A stretch of DNA of 60,187 nucleotides from Gammaproteobacteria bacterium (GTDB lineage: Bacteria > Pseudomonadota > Gammaproteobacteria > Pseudomonadales > Azotimanducaceae): positions 1-60,187 of the forward strand of contig JAJFJZ010000022.1 in NCBI GenBank assembly GCA_021773565.1, in the 5' to 3' direction. Positions 32,943-40,118 of the stretch are shown one piece after another. The position numbers were made by a program, and so were the translations under genes. Numbering within the stretch: the stretch's first letter is position 1; the number at the start of each line of letters is the position of its first letter. The notes beneath the pieces are model-generated. The model searched no databases, was not told the DNA's origin, and worked only from the letters and a program-made list of their open reading frames with translations.

Positions 32943-35471
32943 ATGAAGTTAACAAAGATTGAAAATTTGAAGGCAGCTGGTATCAGCGCGCTTTTGATTT
33001 TGTTTCTTTCGCTTGTACCACAAGCGTTTGCTGAAGAAGCGGATGATGAAGAACAGTATGTCGAGGAAATTATTGTAACCGGTAGTTTGAATACACTACC
33101 AACTGAAGACGTAGGTTCCGTGTTTGGTTTTGATAAAAACCTGCTGGAAACACCGCGTTCTGCATCCACCATTAGCTCCGAGCAAATGGAGCGTTTTGGG
33201 ATGGACGATATTGATGATCTGATAGCGCTCGCTCCCGGAACATTTACGCAGTCGTTTTTCGGCGTTGCGGGTGGTCTTGATGTAAGGGGAACTCCGGGAG
33301 AGACTTATTTCCGGGGCGTGCGTCGTCTGGATAATCCGGGTAACTACCCGACACCCATTGGCGCATCGGACCGAATTGATATCGTCCGTGGGCCAACTAC
33401 ACCCATTTATGGTCCTTCAAAAATTGGTGGTTACCTGAACTTTGTTCCAAAGTCTGCCCGTGCTGACAGTGGTCAATACCTGTCTGAAGCGGAAGGCAAA
33501 ATTTCCTATACAACGGGCAGCTGGGATACCAATGTGGTTACTGCAGAAACCGGGGGCCCAGGCCGCTTGGGTGAGCAGGATTTTGGCTTCTACCTCTACG
33601 GCATGATTGAAAATTCCGGTAGCTATTATGACAACTCCGGAACAGACCAAACCTTGTTGCAAGCATCCTTTGATGTAGACATGAACGAAAAGTTGCGCGT
33701 TCAGTTCGGCGGAATGTACCACAATTATGAAGGCAACCAGATTGCCGGATGGAACCGCCTGACCCAGGACCTGATCGATAACGGAACCTACATTACGGGT
33801 ACGGCTCAACCATTGGACACCAATGGGGATGGATCCATATCCCACCAGGAATATGGGGCTACTCTGGATTTTGATACTACCGATGGTGATGGCGCTTTTG
33901 GTATCGCACCTTTCGTTTTTCGTCCGGAATTTGTGACGGTTGCTGACCTGGATAGCCTGGCTGCATTGGAGAATGTGGGTACTGCAAAACTCAAGGGTAG
34001 CCAGGTACTGGTTGCAGCCGATGATGGGCTGGATAATGAAGTGTATACCTTCTACTTCGATGTCATTTACCAGGCGGATAATGGCTGGGAAATTAAAAAC
34101 CAGCTGTTCTACGAAGGCTACGAAAACCTGAACGAAAATGCTTATGGCTTTTCACAATTTCACGATAGCTGGGTAATTGAGGATAAGCTTATTCTGTCAA
34201 AGGTATTTGAGTCCGGTAGCTTGACCACTTCGGTGCAGCTTTCACCCTCAATCCGGCATACCGATTTTAAACATGGTGATGACTATACCAACGAGTATTT
34301 TGATCGCCGTGATCTAACCGGGCCCTCCACAGCTCTCGACAGACGCCTGTTATCAACGCGTATAGATGATGATTACACGGAGTACTACGAGGGTGATTAC
34401 ACCGACATTGGTATTGCTGCTATGGCCGATTTTACCTGGGAAAGCGGACTTAGCGTATTGCTGGGTATTCGTTGGGATACCATCGATATCAAGAGTGAAA
34501 TTCCTCTCGACAAAATTATGATATTCAACTTTTCTTCCGAGTTTGTCACTTTGTCTGATGATGGCCAGTTTTTGTTGAATGACTTTTACGGGCCAGAGGT
34601 TACGGCAAACCCCACTACGAACGAAATAACAGCACCCCTTAAGGACAGTTCTACAGAAGACGGTATTTCCTGGACGGCGAGTATTTCCTGGAAAACGCCC
34701 GTTGGCCTAATTCCGTATGTTACTGCTGCAGAGCAATCAACCTTGATCGCTGGCCAGGGAGCGGAAATATCAACGGGCAACGTTTTTTCAGGCGGTTCTT
34801 TTGATCAGTCAGACTTGCTTGAATTTGGGGTTAAGGGCAGCTTTCTGGATGATAGCCTGTACCTGGCCCTCGCCTTTTATGAACAGGAGCGTACAGATTT
34901 CAGCGCGCAGTCTATTGTGACCAACCAAACTACCAATACCAAAGGTGTTGAAGCAGAAATGCGCTGGGTAGTAAACGAGAACCTGATTCTCACGGCCGGT
35001 TATTCAAACGTGAAAGTCACCAATCTGAGTACACTGGAAAACGGCGGCCGATTCAGCTTTTACGGTGCTGAAGACATACCGCAAATTGATCCTTCGCTGG
35101 TTTATGGTGGCCAGGTTATTGGAATTCCTGCAGCCACCAGCAAACGTGATGCAAGACGCGCCGGTATGCCAAGGAATATTCTTTCCTTCACGGGTACGTA
35201 CGCCTTTGACAGCGGTCTTGCAATAAATGCCAGTGTTGTTGCGGTGGATAGTGTGCACTCAAGCTTTTCGCGGGTTGTTAAGTTACCAAGCTATACCCTG
35301 TTGAATATGGGCGTTATCTATGAGACTGAAAAGTGGGCTTTCAGCTTTACTGCTAAAAACCTCACTAACGAAGACTACTACCGGGCTAACTTTCCAAACC
35401 TGTTCGGAGCCCAGATTGTGTTACCCGAGCTGCCTCGTAACTATCAGGCAATGGTGGCGTATCACTTCTAG
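32943..35471 (+). CDS. TonB-dependent outer-membrane receptor with EF-hand-like acidic loops
   Basis: An active outer-membrane importer: signal peptide ending in QAFA, TonB box-like EEIIVTG, a plug domain (about residues 55-170, with RGTPGETYFRGVRRL and RIDIVRGP), and a 22-strand barrel ending in the aromatic YHF. Inserted in the barrel, probably in an extracellular loop, is a canonical EF-hand loop (DTNGDGSISHQE, residues 292-303) followed by another acidic DFDTTDGDG stretch, suggesting calcium binding. It is last in the purine gene cluster; it may import the purine-bearing or sulfated substrate. A strong ribosome-binding site (GGGGGAT) and a downstream terminator are present. Confidence 0.92.
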   Translation: MKLTKIENLKAAGISALLILFLSLVPQAFAEEADDEEQYVEEIIVTGSLNTLPTEDVGSVFGFDKNLLETPRSASTISSEQMERFGMDDIDDLIALAPGTFTQSFFGVAGGLDVRGTPGETYFRGVRRLDNPGNYPTPIGASDRIDIVRGPTTPIYGPSKIGGYLNFVPKSARADSGQYLSEAEGKISYTTGSWDTNVVTAETGGPGRLGEQDFGFYLYGMIENSGSYYDNSGTDQTLLQASFDVDMNEKLRVQFGGMYHNYEGNQIAGWNRLTQDLIDNGTYITGTAQPLDTNGDGSISHQEYGATLDFDTTDGDGAFGIAPFVFRPEFVTVADLDSLAALENVGTAKLKGSQVLVAADDGLDNEVYTFYFDVIYQADNGWEIKNQLFYEGYENLNENAYGFSQFHDSWVIEDKLILSKVFESGSLTTSVQLSPSIRHTDFKHGDDYTNEYFDRRDLTGPSTALDRRLLSTRIDDDYTEYYEGDYTDIGIAAMADFTWESGLSVLLGIRWDTIDIKSEIPLDKIMIFNFSSEFVTLSDDGQFLLNDFYGPEVTANPTTNEITAPLKDSSTEDGISWTASISWKTPVGLIPYVTAAEQSTLIAGQGAEISTGNVFSGGSFDQSDLLEFGVKGSFLDDSLYLALAFYEQERTDFSAQSIVTNQTTNTKGVEAEMRWVVNENLILTAGYSNVKVTNLSTLENGGRFSFYGAEDIPQIDPSLVYGGQVIGIPAATSKRDARRAGMPRNILSFTGTYAFDSGLAINASVVAVDSVHSSFSRVVKLPSYTLLNMGVIYETEKWAFSFTAKNLTNEDYYRANFPNLFGAQIVLPELPRNYQAMVAYHF

Positions 35472-35506
35472 TAGTATGCAACACCTGTTGCAACTGTAGT
35501 TAAGGA

Positions 35507-35539
35507 CGGCGCTGGTATTTCATCAGCGCCGTTTTTTTT
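35507..35539 (+). terminator. Rho-independent terminator after the TonB-dependent receptor
   Basis: A perfect 8-bp GC-rich stem, CGGCGCTG (35507-35514) with CAGCGCCG (35524-35531), encloses a 9-base loop and is followed directly by eight T (35532-35539). It lies 36 bases after the receptor stop and just before the DUF938 gene, and closes the purine cluster transcript. Confidence 0.9.
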
Positions 35540-35553
35540 GCCTGGAATTTACT

Positions 35554-36171
35554 ATGTCATCTAGCTTTGTGTCGTTTTCTTCAGCCGCTGATAACAATAA
35601 ACAACATATATTGAATTTGCTGAGCGGGATATTTGTTGATTCCGGTACAGTGTTGGAGATAGGTAGTGGATCTGGCCAGCATGCGGTGTTTTTTTCCAAA
35701 GCCTTACCACACCTGACATGGATTCCTGCTGATCGGGCTGAGTATCTTGACGCACTGAGAGATAATATTGCCGCGCATGCAGTCGGTAATATTAGCCTGC
35801 CGATATGTCTGGATGTGGGTATACGACCATGGCCTGTGAAACCGGTTAAATATGTGTATGCAGCAAATGTAGTGCATATTATGGCTGAGGATCAGGTGCC
35901 TGATTTTTTTAGGGGAGTGGGTGAACACACAATTCCGGGGGCTAAACTCTGCTTGTACGGTCCTTACAAGTACGCCGGGGAGTTCACTACGCCCAGTAAT
36001 GCCAGATTCGACGAATGGCTAAAGGGGCGAGACGCCGAGTCGGGTGTTCGTGATTTTGAGTGGATTTGTGAATTGGCCTTGGAAAATGGCTTTATCTTTG
36101 TTGAGGACTTTAACATGCCAGCCAACAACCAATTGCTGGTGTTCCAAAAAAACTACGCCATCGAAGCATAA
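35554..36171 (+). CDS. DUF938-family SAM-dependent methyltransferase
   Basis: The SAM-binding motif LEIGSGSGQHAVFFSKALP and the family-specific segments NVVHIMAEDQ and GPYKYAGEFTTPSNARFD identify the DUF938 group, small methyltransferase-fold proteins (about 205 residues) of unknown substrate. It is cytosolic. It begins 14 bases after the terminator T-tract and must have its own promoter or depend on read-through. Its last codons form the left arm of a hairpin serving the opposite strand. Confidence 0.87.
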   Translation: MSSSFVSFSSAADNNKQHILNLLSGIFVDSGTVLEIGSGSGQHAVFFSKALPHLTWIPADRAEYLDALRDNIAAHAVGNISLPICLDVGIRPWPVKPVKYVYAANVVHIMAEDQVPDFFRGVGEHTIPGAKLCLYGPYKYAGEFTTPSNARFDEWLKGRDAESGVRDFEWICELALENGFIFVEDFNMPANNQLLVFQKNYAIEA

Positions 36172-36186
36172 AGCACTTCGATGGCG
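36146..36186 (-). terminator. Terminator for the repeat lipoprotein gene (minus strand)
   Basis: An 11-bp perfect stem (CGCCATCGAAG, 36156-36166, with CTTCGATGGCG, 36176-36186) has a 9-base loop. On the minus strand it is followed by TAG and seven T (the A-run 36146-36152). It lies 40 bases past the lipoprotein stop and uses the 3' end of the convergent methyltransferase gene as one arm. Confidence 0.8.
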
Positions 36187-36225
36187 CGGTGATGTAAACC
36201 TGATTAAGTCTGGTTTATCGTAAAA

Positions 36226-36567
36226 TTACTTATCCATCAGATCATTTACTTTATCACCAGCTTCTTCCATGGCGTCATCGGCGGCGTCCATAGCATCATC
36301 TGCCATTTCCTCAGCAGCATCCATAGCATCATCTGCCATATCACCGGCAGCATCCATAGCATCATCTGCCCTATCACCTGCGTCTTCCATAGCGTCGTCT
36401 GCGTCTTCCATCATGTCATGACCTGCATCCTTGGACGTACTGGCAGCATTTTCCACACTCTCCGCAGCTTTTTCAGCCTGGGTTGCAGCTCCACCCTTAT
36501 CTGATTCACATCCTGAAACAGCCAGAAGAATAGCCAGGATTGAGCCCCACATTGCAAATTTATTCAT
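36226..36567 (-). CDS. Small lipoprotein with 11-residue Ala/Asp repeats
   Basis: A 113-residue lipoprotein: signal peptide with lipobox LAVSGC (Cys20), then a very acidic, Ala- and Asp-rich helical body. Four tandem 11-residue units (ADDAMEDAGDR, ADDAMDAAGDM, ADDAMDAAEEM, ADDAMDAADDA; residues 56-99) give a hendecad pattern like that of LEA-type or apolipoprotein-like amphipathic helices. No known enzyme domain. The +2 residue is Glu, so outer-membrane sorting is expected. I chose ATG 36567 with GGGAGGGTG just upstream; an upstream in-frame start would lack a proper signal. A desiccation, envelope-stress or periplasmic spacer role is guesswork. Confidence 0.82.
   Translation of the reverse strand: MNKFAMWGSILAILLAVSGCESDKGGAATQAEKAAESVENAASTSKDAGHDMMEDADDAMEDAGDRADDAMDAAGDMADDAMDAAEEMADDAMDAADDAMEEAGDKVNDLMDK
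36271..36402 (-). repeat. Four 33-bp tandem repeats coding hendecads
   Basis: The 132 bases encode the four 11-residue units of the lipoprotein. Units two and three are nearly identical in both DNA and protein, which suggests recent expansion by slippage or unequal exchange, so copy number may vary between strains. Confidence 0.8.
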
Positions 36568-36687
36568 TTCACCCTCCCGCGAGTGAGTTATATTATTAAA
36601 TTGATCTCCAGCCACGTGCTAATACTGGGCGCATGTAGCGGTAGAATCCGCATGTTAACATTAAAAACCGGAGGGGGTGGCACAGAA

Positions 36688-37350
36688 ATGCCAATACCCG
36701 TTTTATATACCTTTCGTCGCTGTCCGTTTGCAATACGTGCAAGAATGGCGCTTGCCAGTGCCGGTATATCTTTTCAGGTGAGAGAAGTAGTTTTAGGAAA
36801 CAAACCGCAACATCTGCTGGATGTGTCGGCCAAAGCAACGGTACCGGTACTTTTGTTACCAGATGGGCAAGTTATTGAGGAAAGCCTGGATATCCTGCAT
36901 TGGGCGCTGGATGCCAATGATCCCTGTGGCTGGAAACACTGGACACAGGATGAACTATTGCGGATGGATGCATTGGTTGCAGTAAATGATGACGTTTTTA
37001 AATTGCATCTTGATTGTTACAAGTATGCTGATCGTTTTCCCGAACATCCCAGGCAACACTACCGAGAGTTAGCCGAAGCGACAATTGCGGAGCTCGAACT
37101 ACGATTGCAAAAAACAACATATCTGTTTGGCGAAACCCTGTCGTTTGCTGATGTTGCCATTTTCCCTTTTGTGCGACAGTTCGCCAATGTTGAACCTGAA
37201 TGGTTTGAAACAACACCTTATCCCAGCCTGAGGGCCTGGCTATCCGGAATCCTTGCCAGTTCATTGTTCGAGTCCGTAATGTTCCGGTACAAACCGTGGC
37301 AGCCTGGTGATGCGAAGGTGCAGTTCGATGCGGTTCAAGGTGCAAGTTAG
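36688..37350 (+). CDS. Glutathione S-transferase
   Basis: The thioredoxin-fold N-terminal domain starts PVLYTFRRCPFAIRARMAL, with a CPF motif (Cys-type GST, omega- or glutaredoxin-like) and the glutathione-binding cis-Pro/Glu-Ser pair in VPVLLLPDGQVIEES. An all-helical C-terminal domain follows (FADVAIFPFVRQF). I chose ATG 36688 because GGAGGGGGTGG lies 8 bases upstream (220 residues); the longer frame from 36583 runs across the divergent promoter. It is cytosolic and is the first gene of a GST-sulfurtransferase-GST operon. Confidence 0.88.
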   Translation: MPIPVLYTFRRCPFAIRARMALASAGISFQVREVVLGNKPQHLLDVSAKATVPVLLLPDGQVIEESLDILHWALDANDPCGWKHWTQDELLRMDALVAVNDDVFKLHLDCYKYADRFPEHPRQHYRELAEATIAELELRLQKTTYLFGETLSFADVAIFPFVRQFANVEPEWFETTPYPSLRAWLSGILASSLFESVMFRYKPWQPGDAKVQFDAVQGAS

Positions 37351-37353
37351 AAA

Positions 37354-38268
37354 GTGACACAGGAAGATAAAACCAATGGAGTGTACGTTTTGAATTATGT
37401 AAATCCACAATACCTCACCTCTACCCAACAGCTCGCCGACCTGATCGCGGAGGACTCCGGGCAATTGAGAATTTTTGATGTCAGTGTAAGTCTGGTTCCC
37501 AAAGCAACAACTTACGTCGCAATCAGTGGTAAAGATGATTATTTGAAATCACATATTGCCGGGGCTGCGTTTATCGACCTTATGCAGGATTTTTCCGATA
37601 CCAGCAGTGCGTTTGGCTTTACCCTTCCATCCGCTCAGAATCTTGAGTCGGCGTATCGCATTGCTGGAATAGGAGAAAATGACAAAGTCGTAATCTACAG
37701 TTCCAGCCATATGATGTGGGCGACGCGTTTTTGGTGGATGTTGTACTCCTGTGGTCACAAAAATGTGAGTGTGCTGGATGGGGGTTTCGCGAAATGGCAG
37801 GTCGAGGAGCGAGCGATATCAACCGAACCACGTAGTTATGATCCCGGTGATTTTTCAGTACAGTTTAATCGGGAAAGATGGGCCGATAAGGATACCGTTT
37901 TGGCCGCGATAGACCAGGAAAGCATTTGTACAATCAATGCCCTGTCTCCTGATGTGTATTCCGGGGATGCAGAAATGAGTTATGGCCGCAAGGGGCATAT
38001 TAAAAACAGCAAAAATGTGTTCTATGGTGATTTGTTGGAAGCGGGTTGTTTTCACAGCGCGGATGAATTGCAGGATTTATTTCGGGACAGAGGTGTACTG
38101 GATAAACCGGGTGTTATCTCCTATTGCGGGGGTGGTATCTCTGCCACCATCGATGCCCTGGGCCTGGCCCTGATTGGTTATGAGGCGGTGGCAGTCTATG
38201 ACGGTTCAATGCGAGAGTGGGCATCGGATGAGAATCTTCCTATGATGCGGGGGAGTAACTATGATTGA
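37354..38268 (+). CDS. Two-domain rhodanese-type sulfurtransferase
   Basis: Thiosulfate or 3-mercaptopyruvate sulfurtransferase architecture: an inactive N-terminal rhodanese domain (loop YSSSHMMWATR, no Cys) and a catalytic C-terminal domain with the Cys loop YCGGGISAT. It moves sulfane sulfur to thiols or cyanide. The start is GTG 37354, three bases after the GST stop; a GTG at 37381 is an alternative. It overlaps the following GST by eight bases, so the three are translated together and probably work in glutathione-linked sulfur or electrophile handling. Confidence 0.87.
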   Translation: MTQEDKTNGVYVLNYVNPQYLTSTQQLADLIAEDSGQLRIFDVSVSLVPKATTYVAISGKDDYLKSHIAGAAFIDLMQDFSDTSSAFGFTLPSAQNLESAYRIAGIGENDKVVIYSSSHMMWATRFWWMLYSCGHKNVSVLDGGFAKWQVEERAISTEPRSYDPGDFSVQFNRERWADKDTVLAAIDQESICTINALSPDVYSGDAEMSYGRKGHIKNSKNVFYGDLLEAGCFHSADELQDLFRDRGVLDKPGVISYCGGGISATIDALGLALIGYEAVAVYDGSMREWASDENLPMMRGSNYD

Positions 38269-38881
38269 TTTATACACCTGGCCAACGCCCAATGGGCGTA
38301 AAATATCTATCGCTCTGGAAGAGTTTGCGCTGGATTATCAGGTACACGCAATAGATATTGGCGGCGGGCAACAATTTGAGGAAAGTTTTCTTGCCATAAG
38401 CCCAAATAACAAGATACCGGCAATTGTGGATAACGATACCGGTCGCCATCTAATGGAGTCTGGCGCAATACTTTTATATCTTGCTGAAAAGTGTGATGCA
38501 TTTTTGGGGGAAGATAAGTGGCAGACCATGGAATGGTTAATGTTACAAGTGGGCGGCGTTGGGCCGATGCTGGGCCAGGTACACCACTTCGTTAAATATA
38601 ATGCTGGCAAGGCACCCTATGCTGAACAGCGTTTTTTTCAGGAAGCGCAGCGCTTGTATGGGGTACTGGATAAACGACTACAAGACCGTGAATATCTATC
38701 GGGTTCCTACTCTATTGCCGATATGGCCACGTGGCCCTGGATCTCGCGTTATGAGTGGCAAAATATGGACCTGAAAATCTACCCAAACCTGATGCGCTGG
38801 TATCGGAAAATCGCCGCACGGGGTGCCGTTCAAAGGGGTTACGATTGCCCGCATTTCATGAACCCGATTCCAATTCCATAG
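38261..38881 (+). CDS. Glutathione S-transferase (Nu-class / YfcG-like)
   Basis: The opening IDLYTWPTPNGRKISIALEE is typical of YfcG/YghU/Ure2p-type GSTs, which have disulfide-bond reductase activity, and the cis-Pro and ESGAILLYLAEK segments bind glutathione. The C-terminal helical domain ends with the SIADMATWPWISRYEWQ helix. It has 206 residues and overlaps the sulfurtransferase stop by eight bases. A hairpin (AGCAGCT/AGCTGCT, 38880-38901) follows directly. Confidence 0.9.
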   Translation: MIDLYTWPTPNGRKISIALEEFALDYQVHAIDIGGGQQFEESFLAISPNNKIPAIVDNDTGRHLMESGAILLYLAEKCDAFLGEDKWQTMEWLMLQVGGVGPMLGQVHHFVKYNAGKAPYAEQRFFQEAQRLYGVLDKRLQDREYLSGSYSIADMATWPWISRYEWQNMDLKIYPNLMRWYRKIAARGAVQRGYDCPHFMNPIPIP

Positions 38882-38901
38882 CAGCTACTAAAACAGCTGC
38901 T
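38880..38901. repeat. Short inverted repeat at the end of the GST operon
   Basis: AGCAGCT (38880-38886) and AGCTGCT (38895-38901) form a 7-bp stem with an 8-base loop, starting on the GST stop codon and lying between two convergent genes. No T-tract follows, so it is at best a weak or factor-dependent terminator or an mRNA-stabilising stem. Confidence 0.4.
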
Positions 38902-38945
38902 CTTACAACAGCCTTGAGCGGTTCTTACAACAGCCTTGAGCGGTT
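38902..38945. repeat. Perfect 22-bp tandem duplication
   Basis: Two exact head-to-tail copies (38902-38923 and 38924-38945, beginning CTTACAACAGCC and ending GAGCGGTT) fill the gap between the GST and the aminotransferase gene, ending two bases before the aminotransferase stop codon. They are non-coding and probably arose by slippage. Confidence 0.85.
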
Positions 38946-38947
38946 AT

Positions 38948-40096
38948 TCAAAAGAGTGTGTCGAAGTCGCGTGCAGCGTTACTGGTCCTGCATTCCTTTA
39001 TTGCTTCGGCGAGCACAGGAATGCCTGCCTTTATTAGTTCGTCAGGAACATGTCCAAAGGCGAGGCGGATGTAAGGCCTGTCTTCGTTATCCACATGAAA
39101 GACAGCCCCGTCAGCATAATAAAAACCCTTTGCGTTTGCGGTAAGTGCCAGCTTTTGCATGTCTACATCATCTGGCATTCTTAGCCACATGAACAAGCCT
39201 CCAACGGGAAGCGACCACACGCAGATATCATCCAGGTATTTCCTTAGTCCCGTATCAACAAGGTCCCTTTTATTTTTTAGTACCGGGTTAGCGGTTTCAC
39301 AATGTTCCCAGATACCGTTCTTGTAAAATTGGGCAACCACTGCGGCAGCGAAATAATTACTGCCCGCGTCAAAACGCTGACTAACAATTTTGCTATACAT
39401 GGGTTCCTTGGCGAGCAGGTAACCCAGACGAACACCGGGAGCGAGTATTTTGGAAAGTGAGCCTATATAAATCTGATTAGGGCTGTCATCCATAGCAAAC
39501 ATGGAAGGGATTTTTTCTCCCTCAAAATGTACGTCCCCATAACAGTTATCTTCCACCAGAGGCAGATTGTATTTTGCTGCCAGAGTTATCAACTGCGCCT
39601 TGCGGGCGAGAGGCATGCAAGTACCCGTAGGATTTTGATAGGTAGTTAAGGCATAAATAAATTTTGGCAAGGTACCCAAATCTTCAAGGCGTTTTAGTTG
39701 TTCGCTGAGCACATCCATCCGCATGCCGTGCTCATCCATTGGAATTCCCAGTAATTTCAGTCCAATGCCCTTGTAAGCGTTGATGGTGCCTACATAGGTA
39801 AATTCTTCAGTAATTACAATATCACCCTTATTTTCCATAAGTGCCTGGCCTACAAGGGTGACCGCTTGCATTGAGCCATTCATGATCGCGATTTCTTCCG
39901 GGTCAACGTCTATGCCCTCGCGAGTACTTTCGCGCAGGGCCATGGCAATGCGCAGCCCCTCGTGTCCCTTTGCGCCGGGATACTGGTTAAAGTTTTCGTG
40001 CTCTGCATCAATAGCCTGAAGGGCTGCATCCTTAAAGGCTTCTACCGGAAAAGTTTCCGGGTTGGTTTGGCCGACTGCAAAATCATAAATTGGCAT
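38948..40096 (-). CDS. PLP-dependent aminotransferase (class I/II, 2-aminoadipate type)
   Basis: A fold-type I aminotransferase. The PLP lysine is in YIGSLSKILAPGVRLGY, the pyridine-nitrogen Asp in PLVEDNCYGD and the substrate-carboxylate region in TTYQNPTGTCM. The N-terminus (DFAVGQTNPETFP) and the 382-residue length resemble the LysN/ARO8/MocR-catalytic group acting on aromatic, aminoadipate or branched amino acids. Cytosolic. It is 22 bases downstream of the quinoprotein gene, third in a minus-strand operon. The substrate is uncertain. Confidence 0.88.
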   Translation of the reverse strand: MPIYDFAVGQTNPETFPVEAFKDAALQAIDAEHENFNQYPGAKGHEGLRIAMALRESTREGIDVDPEEIAIMNGSMQAVTLVGQALMENKGDIVITEEFTYVGTINAYKGIGLKLLGIPMDEHGMRMDVLSEQLKRLEDLGTLPKFIYALTTYQNPTGTCMPLARKAQLITLAAKYNLPLVEDNCYGDVHFEGEKIPSMFAMDDSPNQIYIGSLSKILAPGVRLGYLLAKEPMYSKIVSQRFDAGSNYFAAAVVAQFYKNGIWEHCETANPVLKNKRDLVDTGLRKYLDDICVWSLPVGGLFMWLRMPDDVDMQKLALTANAKGFYYADGAVFHVDNEDRPYIRLAFGHVPDELIKAGIPVLAEAIKECRTSNAARDFDTLF

Positions 40097-40118
40097 ATTT
40101 GTCTCGCATTGGTGTTTG

